Positions 1 through 10,802 of a stretch of 64,000 nucleotides of DNA are shown here, one piece after another. Where the stretch lies: the NCBI GenBank assembly GCA_946122785.1, contig CAMGYJ010000006.1, forward strand, positions 70,247,676-70,311,675, given 5' to 3'. The notes below the pieces were generated by a model. The model was not told the DNA's origin. It ran no database searches and worked only from the letters and a program-made list of their open reading frames with translations. Each line of letters starts with the position of its first letter. The stretch's first letter is position 1. The DNA is from Linum tenue (lineage: Eukaryota > Streptophyta > Magnoliopsida > Malpighiales > Linaceae). Both the position numbers and the translations under genes were made by a program.

Positions 1-1862
1 TAGCACTGAACTGATACATGTACAACCAATCTGATACGTAAACAAACAAGCAACTTCTCATTAGTATTACCACTCACCGTGCAGTACAATGTGTTATAAA
101 AAAAGGGAAATGCCAACAACTATAAAATATCCAGCAAATGCAACTATTGAAGTCACTAAGAAATTGTTTGTGGGATGTACTTCTTGCCCTAACATCATCG
201 GTACGTTTCCTCTTCCCCTATCTTGTTGTTCTTATCCCGGCTCTCACGACGTTGTTTCTTGCTGGTACCCTTACTCGAGGAAAGAGTCCGACCTACCCCT
301 ACTTCTACCCTAGAAACATAGCTTGCAAGTCTCTTCCCTGTTGGAACCGCAGGATACAGTCTCTTCGTCCTTGTCATTCCTATTGTCATTGGTACACACA
401 ATAATCAGAATTATCAATTTAGTGATAAAATATGAGATCAATAATGATTTTGTTAGTACCACTACAGTGATAGCCCTACACACAAAAACATAACAACGAA
501 CTACCATCATAGTGATAGATCTACCATTGCAACGAGAGATCTACCACTACAGTGATATATCTACCACTGCAACGAAAGACACACTATGTCAATGTAGTGA
601 TAAAAAGCTTATCACTGATAACGTTCAACAGTAACTCAGACAGTGGTAGAACTACCATTGCAGTGGTAACATTACAGGTATCAATACCAGTACACTGGTA
701 CTAATACCACATGAAAAAATCCAGACCTAGAAACTCAAAGACATATATCTGGGTAATGAAAATACCATTGAACTAGTGCTAATACCACACGAAAATCCAG
801 ATCTGGGTTTGGGAGAGAGAGCTACCTCAGATTCTTCGTCGTCGTCGTCGGGAAGGGGAGGAGGCCGTCATCTTCGCCGAGAAGGTGAGGAGGGTAGTCA
901 GAAGAAAGACCTAAAAAATATAGAAAGAAGAGTAGAAAGAGGAAAATGTAAGGGAGTAAAACCCAACACCTACTATCGATTTCGGGAGGACGGAGACTAG
1001 TTCCATGAAATCGTTAGTTCTTCGAAGTCGTGTCGCCGATGGAAGGTGGTTGACGGAAACAAAGCAAAAGGGAAGAGGAAAGGAGTTGGTTGGCAGGTTG
1101 ATTCTCGATCGGTGGAAGGAATAACCTCCATTGTTGTCGCCGAGGAAGGTTGAAGATGGCCGGCTGCTGGTGATGGAAGGAGGAGGGTTGGTCGTCTGGT
1201 GGGAGAGACAAAAGGGGAAATAATCAAAAGGGGAAAGTCAAATCGTTTTTTCCCAGTCCCCAAATTTCTTCCCCTTTCCAATGTGGGTGATGCCAGCTAA
1301 TGAAGGATTTAATGCACAAAAAAGGCTGCTCAATCCTCACCCTACATTACCACTAATTTAGATGGACGGTTTTGGATGGGGGTGTCGAAAATCAGTCCCC
1401 TCCATGGGGTAGTCAAGCTAACCGATCCCTAAGGAGGGGGGGAGCGGCGGTGGCGGGCAAGCAAAGGGAGGAGAGGCGACTAGCAGAGAACACCATAGAC
1501 ACCAGAGAGAGAGGCAAATTGAAGAGACCCAACTTAGAAATCCACTGATGTAAAAAAAACTGAAAAATGAGGAAGGCGACAAATTAAAGAGGAAGGGAGC
1601 GACGACCGGAAGGAAGAGGGATGAGAGAGTGGTTGGTAGCGTTTGGAGGGAAGGGAGGGATGATAGAGTCGGAGGGATGAAGAGGGATTCTTAGGGTTGG
1701 GGAAAATGAAGAAATTGAAAAATCATAAATATGAGTAGTAATCACATGTGTTAATTTTTTGTTTTCAAAACTATCATTAACCTAATTGTGGTCATCATTT
1801 AAAAAATAGACAGAGAAAAATGATGGAGAGTGTAGATGTAAGTTGTCACCATAACCCATTCA
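1..1862. mobile_element. Non-autonomous TIR element (left end probably outside window)
   Basis: No convincing gene is present. Positions 415-790 hold degenerate short repeats built on ACCA(C/T)TGCA and ACCAnTG words, followed by a GA/GGA-rich stretch (800-1700) and an AT-rich tail. The same order of parts (ACCA-type repeats, a gatctaggg/gatctgggt word, purine-rich segment, AT-rich tail ending in a GATGTnAGTnGYCACC-like word) recurs at 35848-37023. Both therefore look like copies of one non-coding family. The inverted right end here reads GGGTTATGGTGACAACTTAC, close to GGTTACGGTGATTACTAA at the left end of the other copy. Short ORFs are confined to the low-complexity part and look spurious. 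Superfamily uncertain, perhaps Mutator-like. Confidence 0.4.
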
Positions 1863-2089
1863 AAGTGTATATTATGACTAAAGGGTGCATATATATATAT
1901 AATTAGTACTCAACTAACATGATTTAAACTATTTATAGAGAACTATTTAATTAGTGATAAATATAATTTTGTTATAGTAAAAATTTAAAACTACATTAGA
2001 TGAGAATAGTTAATTTTTAAGTAAGTATATCTTTCTAAGTAGATATTATAGTTATTCTAGAGCCAAGAGTTAGAGTAATTAAGACAAAA

Positions 2090-3350
2090 AAGTATCTTAT
2101 GGAAAGGTTCACTCATTGGGAGTATAAGATTGTTAATAATGCTACTAGTTTGGCGAAGTTGTGGATGGTTCATCCTACTTTTACGGATTTAGTAAAATCT
2201 GTCCAGCAAACTGAGTACCTGAAAGCTGGAACTCCTCTAGCGAAGATTTGTTGAAGAAACTAAACCGTAAAGAATAGTACTATGACTTGAGGGGAACTCT
2301 GAAGTAAAAAGAGAATGAACTGGTGATTGCTCAAGCTGAAGCTCTATTTGCTCCTCGTGTTATTACCGTCGAACTCAAGAACTAGATCTCACTTTTTGCA
2401 GAGCTATTTTATGGTTTCACTTCTAGGATTAGGGGTGGCGACCGGTCGGTCTCAGTTTAACCGAAAACCAAAAACTCGGTTATCGGTTAAACCAAGCCAC
2501 CCCACGCGGTTGCCGACCGAGAGAGGCACACAGCACACCAACCACCGACCGATCCACAACCGATTTTGGTTCGATTGGCCGTGTAACCGAAATTGTCGCG
2601 GAGAGAGGGTTGGGGCGGGGGGGGGGGGGGGGGGGGGGGGTTCACGGGTAGGGCTGGATGGTGGTGGTTGATGGAGCCGACGAGGGTTGTGCTGGAGCCG
2701 GCGGGGGTGTGATGGAACCGGCGGGGGGCCGCACGGGGTCGGCGGGGGGTCAGAGTCGCCGAAGTCGCGGGTCGGGCTCGCAGGGGTTGAAAATTGGAGG
2801 GGTCGGGGCTCGCCTGGGGGTAGGGGGTCGGGGCCCAGGGGTCGCGGGGGTCGGGTGTCGCATCGTCGAGTCTGGAATTGCCGAGTCACTAGGGAAGGGA
2901 GGAGGCGTCACAAACGGTTTGGTCGTTTGGATTGGAGGCTGGAGGGCTGGAGGCGGCTGGGGGAGACTGAGATTGAGGTGAGGTTGATGAAGGAGACATA
3001 TAGGGTTGGCGGGTGTTTTTTTTTTGGAATTGAAATTGTTGAAACGACACCGTATAGACATTGACGGAAAATCAGTCGGCGAACTTCAGTTAGCCGGCTT
3101 CAGTTACTTGGCTAACCAAAGAGGCCAATTCCTTTGCCGGCAACCGATCGTGTTTGATAAACATTGATTTTCGGTTAGCCACTAATCGACGGTTATCGGT
3201 TAAATCGACCGGTTAGCCGCTAACTGGAAAACGAACTGCCACCCCTATCTAGAATCCCCATCAGTCAATGGGAACATGAGCTGCATTTGGCCGCTAATAC
3301 ATTCAAAGAGAAGTCTTTAATTGCTCAAACAGGGAGTCTCTTAGGAGGTC
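2090..3350 (+). pseudogene. LINE ORF2 remnant (segment between endonuclease and RT), split by a MITE
   Basis: Conceptual translation of 2090-2429, with frame changes, resembles the linker between the endonuclease and reverse-transcriptase domains of plant L1-type LINEs. It has a W-x-HP-x-F-x-D-L-V segment, then PLAKI, and a charged stretch ending KENELVIAQAEAL. The likeness resumes after the hAT MITE (2430-3247) with a helical E/L/A-rich segment. Several stops and at least one frameshift make it dead. The assignment rests on pattern memory of this poorly conserved region, so it is tentative. The MITE's 8-bp duplication supports continuity of the two halves. Confidence 0.4.
2430..3247. mobile_element. 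hAT-type MITE with 8-bp TSD
   Basis: The ends are TAGGGGTGGCgacc on the left and ctGCCACCCCTA on the right, a perfect 10-bp terminal inverted repeat of the TAGGGNTGGC type. Flanks TCTAGGAT (2422-2429) and TCTAGAAT (3248-3255) match at 7 of 8 bases, as expected for an aged hAT target duplication. Subterminal DNA repeats the words CGGTTA and ACCGGTCGG in both orientations. The interior is very G-rich, with an uninterrupted run of 24 G at 2617-2640. The Gly-, Arg- and Pro-rich reading frames inside come from base composition and are not genes. Confidence 0.88.
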
Positions 3351-3624
3351 TTTTCTAAGCTCTATTTGGAGAGAAAAAAGTTCCATCAAGTTTGCAGGTG
3401 AGGTTAAGTCCTTTGCTTACCCAAATTAGGAGTGAAATTGAAATTGAAGCTTTGCTTTACTTTGTTTATTTTGTCACTAGTACAGCAGCTTAGTACAAAG
3501 ATATATTTTGAGTTTTGATTAGCGAATGTTTTGATCCACTCATTTGGCCGAGTGTGTTGTCAAAATAGTACATTTCATCACAAGATAACTAATCCATAAA
3601 GAAGACTCTTTAAATATTTATTAT

Positions 3625-4401
3625 TTATTTTGCATAAGAAATGCTCTTGAGTTTAGCATCAATACAACTTGTGCACATATGAGTAGAAGAAATGCCACCT
3701 TTATTAGGACCGAGAAGTTGCTGTTTAAACATAGACATAAGACGATTGGATTTCGGATGACCTAAGCGTGCATGCCACAGTTCCCATGCATTTTTAGATC
3801 GACTCACAGAATTTGAAACACTAGACACCGACGATGTAGGACTATTGACAATCCTAAGAGACGGACTACTGACGTTGGGGACACTATCTGGTGGCGTGAC
3901 TCCCGATCGACTCGAGAGCTCTTCTAGGTGAAAAACCCGGCCCTGTTTACTCCCTCGCCCGATCTGCCTCCCCGTCTTCAGGTCGTGTATAACACAACCA
4001 GAGGGTCCAAACAAAACGGAGCAACCTTGCTCGGTAAGTTGCCCAACAGAAACTAAATTTGGAACAAGATTAGATACATGGAACGTGTTGGGCAAATCGA
4101 TTTTAGGCGTGTGAACCTGACCAATGGCACGTACATGTAAAGGTTGGCCATTAGCTACACGTAACATCATATTAGGAACAGGGGCCTTGGCATTCAATTG
4201 ACATGAATCCTTTGTCATATGGTTAAAACAACCAGAGTCCAAAAGCCAAGGTCGAGTTTTACCTGAAGCTTGAAGCGCGGCAAAGGCGCTGCTGATCGCC
4301 CCAGGTAGGGACCTTTGAAGGGCTGCGTTCACGACTTGCTCGACAGCAGCGACATCGACGGTGGGTCCAGGGACAGCAAGGGTAGTAGGAATAGCAAACA
4401 C
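3625..4401 (-). pseudogene. Copia protease start and GAG-pre-integrase fragment
   Basis: The reading frame contains WLLDSGCFNHMT, the aspartic-protease site in which D-S-G stands in the usual place, then a Val-rich segment. WHARLGHP, the GAG-pre-integrase signature, is followed by C-T-S-C. The polypeptide ends abruptly before the integrase catalytic core, where the transposon is truncated. In canonical Copia the order is gag, protease, integrase, RT, RNase H, so this is the front third only. Confidence 0.82.
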
Positions 4402-4499
4402 CGGGCGATCGGCAGAAGTGCCAGCGACAACAGCTCGAGCAGCGGATCGTTGGGCCGACCTACAATCAAGAACAATGTGACCAGTGCGTTTACAATAAA

Positions 4500-5299
4500 C
4501 GCAAAAATTCTTATGGCGGCAATGTTTTTACAGGTGGCCCTTCTCGTGGCAATGATGACACTCGACGTTGGAGTTGGTCTCAGCGGTGGAGACGCGATGC
4601 TGGAACTGAGGCTTCTGCACCGCGGAGACAAGAGACTGGGAGGAATCAGTGGCGGCAAAAATGGTTTCGCCCTCGCCGGGGTGAACATCGAGCTGGGCCT
4701 GGGTACGCAATCGCGTCTCCTCGCGAACCAGGAGGCCGAGGACACCATCGAATTTCAAGTCCTCACGGTTGAGCAGTGTTGAGCGAATCGTTTCAAATTC
4801 GGGCCGTAATTTCATGAGAAATTGACAGAGGCGGGAGCGTTGACGATCCTCAAGGACTTCAGCCGATGCTTCTTTTGATCGAAGGGATGCCGTGAGGAGA
4901 TCTTGCTCGATCCAAAGTTCTTGAGCATCACTAAAATAGGCAGTGATATCCTTATTGCCTTGCTCCAATCGACCGAGAGCAAACTCGATCTTGAATTGGC
5001 GGGCAGGGTTCACCCGATGAGTAGGTAGCGGCCAGATGCGTCCACATACCAAAGGCAGTCGAATGCAAACGGAGGCCCAGAGCGATCGAGGGATCGACCA
5101 TGCCTAGTATCCAGGACCGAATCCTGGCGTCATGTTGCTCCCAACGGGAGATTTCTTCTTCCGTAGCCGGCTCAACCGGCTTCTTCTTAGAACCATTGAG
5201 AATTCCCAGCACACCTTGTCCTTCAACGTAAACACGGAATTGGAATTCCCAAAAGGCGTAGTTCTTGTGAGTGAGACGTAGATACAACTTCTCGGAATC
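4500..5299 (-). pseudogene. Copia gag (UBN2-type) with zinc knuckles, broken
   Basis: The N-terminal part (minus, from 5299 or the upstream in-frame start) carries L-x-N-Y-x-F-W-E-x-Q-F and R-x-W-I-L-x-x-V-D-x-S-I-A, typical of the plant Copia gag polypeptide. A frameshift around 4960-5050 splits it. The middle contains QLWIEQDLL-like and FLMKLRPEFE-like gag segments. It is followed by CHHCHEKGHL and a second knuckle CVYCKRTGH-x4-C. A stop codon lies inside the first knuckle. No functional product is expected. Confidence 0.8.
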
Positions 5300-5322
5300 C
5301 ATCGTCGAAGGCTCTGATACCA

Positions 5323-5601
5323 TGTTAAAAAACCTGGAAGCTGAGAACGAACACGAACAGATTTACGTGGTTTCCGATACTGCAATGTGCAATACCGACT
5401 AGTCCACGGGGAAGATGGGTCTCTTATTCAGCTTAGCTTTTACACTCGGTTACACATGAGTATATATACTACTCTAGCCCTAGCAAACCCTAGCTTCTAT
5501 TGAATACACGAGATTGCATGGGCTCATTATAGCTAACATATACATGATACACAAGTGGGCCAACAAGGCCAAACCGAGACCCCAAACCCAACGGTCTAAC
5601 A
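5323..5601 (-). repeat. 5' LTR of truncated Copia
   Basis: On the minus strand it begins TGTTAGACCG and ends TTTTTTAACA, i.e. TG...CA, with a 5-bp terminal inverted repeat TGTTA/TAACA. It abuts directly a perfect match to the 3' end of initiator tRNA-Met (TGGTATCAGAGCC). It contains an AT-rich, TATA-like stretch around 5455-5475. The second LTR is absent from the window. Confidence 0.85.
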
Positions 5602-5916
5602 AAGAGAGCTTTCCATTTATATTGTACTTTTCTTAAATTTGGGGAAATATTTTAAGAGTTTGAGGGAAATTATATAGGTTGAAAGTTGAGAAAAAAGTGA
5701 AGTTATGTAAGGTGAGATAGTTTATTAAGAGAAAGATATTTGATGCAAGTGGGAAATTACTGATTCTCCTATATAAGGCACTAAATAGTCGTGGTTATAC
5801 AAGATGTTTATCGTTTGTTGAGAGACATCCAATAAAAAAATGCAAGATGTTAATCTTCCTTTCACTCGGATACGAAAGGTAATATAAAAACATGTTGTTA
5901 TGTAGATTTCACAGAA
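5602..5916. other. Spacer upstream of tRNA-Glu, nothing recognised
   Basis: AT-rich DNA between the Copia LTR and the tRNA gene. No coding frame or repeat is supported. Confidence 0.5.
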
Positions 5917-5989
5917 TCCGTTGTAGTCTAGTTGGTTAGGATACTCGGCTCTCACCCGAGCGACCCGGGTTCAAGTCCCGGCAACGGAA
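5917..5989 (+). tRNA. tRNA-Glu (anticodon CTC)
   Basis: A 73-nt cloverleaf. Acceptor arm TCCGTTG (5917-5923) pairs with CAACGGA (5982-5988), followed by discriminator A. The anticodon arm ACTCGGCTCTCACCCGAG carries CUC. The T arm is CCCGGGTTCAAGTCCCGG. Internal A-box (TAGTCTAGTTGG) and B-box (GGTTCAAGTCC) pol III promoters are intact, and a run of eight T (5992-5999) is the terminator. It lies about 260 bp upstream of the LTV1 start codon on the same strand. No intron. Confidence 0.97.
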
Positions 5990-5999
5990 TATTTTTTTT

Positions 6000-6247
6000 C
6001 CCTGTTGTTTCCATTTTTATCCGCTGTCGGGTCTCTAGGGTTTATCTGTCTATATCATTCATGAACAAAAAAATGTCAGCTTAAATCGGGAGCTCTCGCT
6101 TCAGCTAGGGTTTAACGGGCTGTGGACGGCTAATCTGTTCTCCAAAGAAAGCCTTCATCTATCTCTCCTGAATTTCATCGTGTCACCGGAGTTCCTAGCT
6201 ACTCCGTCTACTGTGTTTTTCCAAGTGCTTCAGAAGTCCCATCCAAC
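6000..6247 (+). promoter_or_regulatory. LTV1 promoter and 5' UTR with two telo-boxes
   Basis: Two copies of TAGGGTTT (6036-6043 and 6106-6113) match the plant telo-box AAACCCTA. That box is enriched upstream of ribosomal-protein and ribosome-biogenesis genes, which agrees with the downstream product. No clear TATA box is visible. The interval is squeezed between the tRNA terminator and the ATG at 6248. Confidence 0.55.
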
Positions 6248-8269
6248 ATGGGGAGGAAGAAGAAATTCATCGACAAGAAGAAATCGGCGACGTTCCAGCT
6301 AATGGCGCGGGACTCCTCCGACCCCTTCTTCGATGGTACGCCAGGGAGCGAGCAAGTCTTCGTCCGAGTCGACGAGAATCAATACTCAGTTGACGACGAA
6401 GGCGGCGAGCAGCGCGATGACGTGGAATCGGATTCTATCTTCGCCGACGCACCAGAGGATGTAGACGACTTCGTGGAGGGCACTGGCGATGGGGTTCTGG
6501 GGATCCCCACGAGATCGGTCGGTGAATTTCACAGTGGATCGTCTTCGTTGCCGGACCAAGTGAGGAGGGAGATTATCGAGCTCGGCTTCCCTGATGACGG
6601 CTACAATTACCTGCTTCACATGCGCGAGATTAAAAACACCGGCGGCGGCTCCAGGTATTACGAGAACCCGAAGGCGCTCGACCAGATTCCTGGCGATGTC
6701 AAGGTTGGGATTGAAGTTTCCACCTTTACTGTTTGTTTTTGCCTTGTCAAAGCTAAAATTTTGGGTTTTAGAATTTAGAATCGGAGCTGCGGGTATTCAT
6801 TTCAATGTTCTATGGTTGTTTTGTTTAGGCGTATGATGCTTCCAGAGTTCCGGTGTCTGAAGTGAGAGATGATATTAATAAGGAAGATATGTCTATCTAC
6901 AGTATAGCAGCAAAGACTGTTGGTGTTAGGATTCAGAAAGTTGTTGATCCTGAAGTGACTGCATTGCTTGATGACAGTGATCTGTCTCGATTCGGGTCTG
7001 ATGTGGAGGATTTGGAGGAGGATTTCGTCATTCGTGCTAATCTTGCCGAGGAAGGGGACGACAATGATCATTTGGATGATATTATTGGTGGAGCAGTGAC
7101 CCTGAGTCATAAGTCAGAGGAGGTAATTGATGAGCTGAGGGATGCGTGTTTTCCTTCTATTCATCAGGATGAGAATGTGGAACAAAGGGGTGGCGGTGAT
7201 TTGATTGTTGAAGCAAGGCCCAGGCGCCTTCTTGATGAGCAATTTGACCAGGTAAGAGAGCCTGTTCAGAAGTTTACGGATCTAGTTTATTCGTCTTAAG
7301 CTGTGTATTGCATTTTCTGTTGGCAATGATTGAACATCTATGAGTTCTGCATGGGTGGTCGTTGAAGCTCTTCCTTGGTTCTAATGCTCTGTTAATCTTT
7401 TGCAGCTTGAAATGGAAGAGTATGCCACAGATGAGGATGAAGAGGAGGATGGTTTCTGTGGTTATGGAGAAAATGAAGATGAGTGCATAGCAGAGAAGTT
7501 GAAAGCAGTTCTTAATACCTCAACAATGGATGCAATGGAACTTGAGGGGAAATACAGAGCACCTGCAGATATAATACATAGTAACGAGGGTCCCGAAAGT
7601 GAAGAGTTGTTGAATACTGCAACTGCTGTCCTTCGCCGTACTGTAGAGTACGCCGAGAAGTATGCAAACGAGGATGACGGTGGAGAAGTTGTTCTAGTAG
7701 ACGAAAGTAGTGATGAGTCGGAGGTCTGGGACTGTGAGACTATTGTCACTACATACTCAAACCTTGATAACCACCCTTCTAAAATTCAAGCTCCAGGAGC
7801 TTCGCAGAAGAAGAAGATAGCTGAAACTTTTTCCAAGGCTTTGAACACTCCTGGTCCTGTGATATCTCTTCATGGGAAAGAGAAGATTCCTGTAGGTGTT
7901 TTGGCTGGCAGTAGAAAGGCTTCGGCAGCAGAAACATCAAAGGATGAACCTAGCTTGAGAACTGAAGCTCTGAAAAGGAAGCAACACGGGCAAGAGTCTA
8001 AAGAGGAGAAAAAAGAGAGAAAGGTATAAGTTTTACTGGTTTATCAAATCTCATGCCTGCCCTCGTTGGATTTTCTTTTACCTGGTTCCTGAGGAAACCT
8101 TTTTGGAGTTTGGCTGATATCATTTTTGTGCAATCAGGCTGCTGTGAAGGAGGAAAGGAGAGAAGCTAGGCGTCTGAAAAAGGAAACAAAGGATGTCTAT
8201 AGAGGTGAAGCTCAGCGTGCACAGAGAGTTGCTGCTGTAGCTGGTCCTTCTGCCATCAGTCTTAGGTAA
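6248..8269 (+). CDS. LTV1: LTV1 homolog, 40S ribosome biogenesis factor
   Basis: Four exons give a protein of about 542 residues: 6248-6703, 6829-7251, 7406-8023 and 8138-8269, stop TAA 8267-8269. All introns are GT-AG and all exons are phase 0. The N-terminus MGRKKKFIDKKKSATFQLM followed by RDSSDP is the signature of the LTV1 family. In yeast and animals LTV1 is a conserved assembly factor of the pre-40S subunit, needed for small-subunit maturation and export. Residues 35-80 and about 165-335 are rich in Asp/Glu, also a family trait. The C-terminus is a basic helix (KEERREARRLKKE...) ending in AAVAGPSAISLR. Stop choice: a GTAAGG at the last codon could in principle be a donor, but the simple stop gives a normal family C-terminus. 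Promoter telo-boxes fit a housekeeping ribosome-biogenesis role. Confidence 0.93.
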
Positions 8270-9018
8270 GGTATGTTAACTATTGGTCGCCTTAACTGAT
8301 AAATTTTCTAATTTAGTAACCGTTGACCTGAATTGAAGAAGTTATGGATGAGAACTAGGTTTTTTACTCATGTGACTGCTGTCAAACCCCCGGAAACTGA
8401 TTTGATATTTACCATAACTTAGGTAAAGTTGAAGCAAGATCAGCGCTCAGCAAACATACATTACATTGCAAAAAGACCGTCAAAGTGGAGCTATCTGCAC
8501 TTAAAAGTGTTGATGGGAACTGTTTGCTTGGTTCTTCATGATGCCTACGCTGAGTGCCTGGATATTTTGTTGTTGTACATCACCATTTTCCCGTAGGTAT
8601 TTCGTGCAACTATGATTTAGTTGTTTGCATGTTGGCATATAAGCTTGAACACAATATGTAAGCTTTCTGAGAATTCTCTTCTGCTGAAGGCGTGAACAAG
8701 TTAATCTTATGTTTATGCATGTTTAAGAGAGGCATTAAACCTTCTCTCTGCATCTGTCATTTTTCATATGGTAGGCTATGCATTTGATGTATTTTCATGT
8801 ACTTATTCATTACCACCACTCAGAAACCGAAAGTTGAAAACTCGTGTGATAACACAGCTTTTTGGCATTGACCTCATTGATACTCACTCTGCATAATGGT
8901 GTGGCACAGAACAAACAGACCTGGTAGGCAAGGAAAACCAAAAAAGGCTTCTGTAAAACAAAAACAGACAGCTAGGAAAGTGTGACCATATCACTCATAC
9001 TTGTTCATGATCATAGAT
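8270..9018. other. LTV1 3' UTR and spacer
   Basis: No ORF or repeat is recognised. AT-rich DNA directly after the LTV1 stop is probably its 3' UTR; the poly(A) site cannot be placed with confidence. Confidence 0.4.
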
Positions 9019-9309
9019 TCATACTCGACGGCCATGGGGTACTGGGGCATGGCTGCATCCTTTGTTGACAGGTGCAGGATCATAGACCCCGTAATCATCT
9101 TCACACACCCGTTGTTGATCTCCAACTGGACGGACAGGTGGTGTAACTGGTATCGGTATATCTGCCGGTGCTAAGAATAGTGATCTTGTTGTTGCTGCTG
9201 CTGCTGATGATGCAGGCTGCGCGGTTAGCAGGAGGGCCACCAGGGCCATTGCAACTACTTTGATCACGAGTGAGAAATGATAAACTGACTTCTCACTTGA
9301 GCTCATCAT
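9019..9309 (-). CDS. Small secreted-peptide precursor-like ORF, 96 aa
   Basis: The 96-residue frame starts MMSSSEKS and has a hydrophobic core at residues 14-38 ending in small residues (PASSAAAA), consistent with a cleavable signal peptide. Then comes a Pro/Val-rich linker (IPIPVTPPVRPV). The C-terminal tail at residues 69-92 reads CEDDYGVYDPAPVNKGCSHA plus PVPH. An acidic-Asp-Tyr context (EDDYG) is the kind used for tyrosine sulfation in plant peptide hormones such as PSY and CIF, and the Pro-rich tail with basic end (HGRRV) fits that class loosely. Two Cys (69, 85) flank the motif, which is unusual for those families. I cannot assign a family. Start: two consecutive ATGs, either possible. 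A minus-strand TATA box lies about 130 bp upstream. Confidence 0.6.
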   Translation of the reverse strand: MMSSSEKSVYHFSLVIKVVAMALVALLLTAQPASSAAAATTRSLFLAPADIPIPVTPPVRPVGDQQRVCEDDYGVYDPAPVNKGCSHAPVPHGRRV

Positions 9310-9435
9310 GATGCTTTATGTTGCTGATTTTTCATTGCTGTGTCTGTGCATCTTGTGGTTTGCTCATATTTATTTGGGAATAGATGCAGGGGGTGGAGAT
9401 TGGGATGGTAGTTGCAGTATGTATTACACCATAAT

Positions 9436-9490
9436 CATATATTTATACCTTTGGTCACGTCAGTTGCATGATGCATCTATGTGCATGGTT
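9436..9490 (-). promoter_or_regulatory. Core promoter of the peptide-like gene
   Basis: On the minus strand, TATAAATATATG lies at about 9447-9436, preceded by TGACGTGACC (about 9463-9454, an ACGT-core bZIP-type site) and by two CATGCA words (RY motifs) at about 9465-9487. The spacing to the ATG at 9309 leaves a plausible short 5' UTR. RY plus ACGT combinations are known from seed-expressed plant promoters, so seed or embryo expression is inferred only. Confidence 0.45.
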
Positions 9491-10697
9491 TTTTTGCGTG
9501 CACTTCCACGGAAGCAGGGGTTAGCTCAGAAGTAGTAGTAGTTACCTAAGAGGAGCCTGTTTTGTTGGTTTCATCTAGTGGTGTGTATGGTCTGATCCGG
9601 AATCGAATTGAATTTTGAATTAAAATTAGGAATGAACAGGATTGGTATCTGGTTTGATGATTTGGCTTGGGGTGGTCGATCAACTTGGGTATGTGGCTTG
9701 ATGAAAAATGGTGCGACATGCGTGGTTTTAAATAGGGTTGGGAAACGGTGTATTTTTTTTTTTTTTGATAAAGGTGAAAGGGAAACGGTGTATTTTGGTT
9801 TAGGCCGGACATATATATGGTCTACGGTCTAGAACAATGAGATGAAGTATAGATTAGAGGGTAGTAAAAGAAAAAATTACATGATTTAGAGCAGATTACG
9901 CCGGTATGATATATACTATTCACACTTGATAGTGTGATAGGTCGTGTTTATTAAAAAATGAACAATTTGTTTAGTTCACCAGACAAAATGTTGAACCAAT
10001 AATTGGGAAAGATTTGCCTAAAAATTTCTACATGAATGTATAATTTTAATACTCTAAATCTAAGCAAATAATGACACTAGGTTAGAGCAACCTAATATCA
10101 TATACATCAACATAAAGTTGAATGAATATGCGATTGTCTTTGCTCTCTGGTGGAGTGTCTAGTGTGGTGGAGGGTTTAACATCAGTTACGCTAAACGGAG
10201 GGCATTTTGATAGTATCTCAACACGTCAATGGAGATTTAACAACAAATTAACAAAAAAAGTGTGATTAGGGGGGAAAATCAAAGTTTAGGACTTCTCGTG
10301 GAAAAAATAAAGTTGAGTTGTTTAGTAGGACAAAATTAATAGTTTAGGGGCGAGATTGACGAAGATACTTAAGTCATTTCCCATGCGCGTTAACGGACAT
10401 TTCAGAAAAAACCAGGGATTGAAATACCGAACTGTATCAACGGTTCAACCAGAAAAAATTCCTAAAATAGCTAAATCGGTAGATGGTTTTTAGCGATATG
10501 AAGCGGTTGAAATATGGTTAAACCACGATTTTAGCATAAAATACCCTCCCGCTGACTTTTCCGATACAACCTTCGATACGGTATTTCAATACTAGGAGAG
10601 AACTAATAAAAAGACTAGGTTAGGACAAATCTGGAAGTTAAGTAATCGTGTTCAACAAAAAAATATTGGGGTGTTTAATTGGGGAAAAAACACATGG
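9491..10697. other. Intergenic DNA with a short dispersed repeat
   Basis: No gene is supported. Positions 10413-10595 form a roughly 180-bp repeat with inverted ends (attGAAATACCG... and CGGTATTTCaat). Its middle (ccgatatgaa..gttaaaccac..) recurs, diverged, at about 38690-38810. No target duplication was found for either copy. Confidence 0.45.
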
Positions 10698-10802
10698 TTC
10701 AGAGGTTGGGGTGTGCAATGGTTCGATTCGGCACGGACCAGACCACACTCAGAAAAACCACGGTTTAATTGTGAAAGACATCGTAGGATCAGGGACCATA
10801 CC

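Larger units (their letters stand above)
3625..5601 (-). mobile_element. Copia retrotransposon, 3'-truncated (5' LTR, gag and partial pol)
   Basis: Read on the minus strand, the element starts with a 279-bp LTR (5323-5601), then the primer-binding site TGGTATCAGAGCC (5310-5322), then a degraded gag and the start of pol. It stops at about 3625 in AT-rich DNA. No protease end, integrase core, RT, RNase H or 3' LTR is present, so it is a 5' fragment. No target duplication can be tested because the 3' end is missing. Confidence 0.85.

Noticed and set aside
776..1281. Short ORFs on both strands near the window start
   Set aside because: Low-complexity Ser/Gly/Arg or Pro/Ser frames in GA-rich DNA, matching a non-coding repeat found again at 35848-37023.
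2327..3064. Gly/Arg- and Pro-rich ORFs on both strands
   Set aside because: They fall in a G-rich hAT MITE with definable ends and a target duplication; composition alone opens the frames.
4315..4782. Plus-strand ORF of 155 codons
   Set aside because: Antisense shadow of Copia gag-protease; the minus strand carries the zinc knuckles and protease motif.
9590..9835. Possible hAT MITE (GTGTATGGTC... GGTCTAGAAC)
   Set aside because: The similar ends are in direct, not inverted, orientation and there is no duplication.
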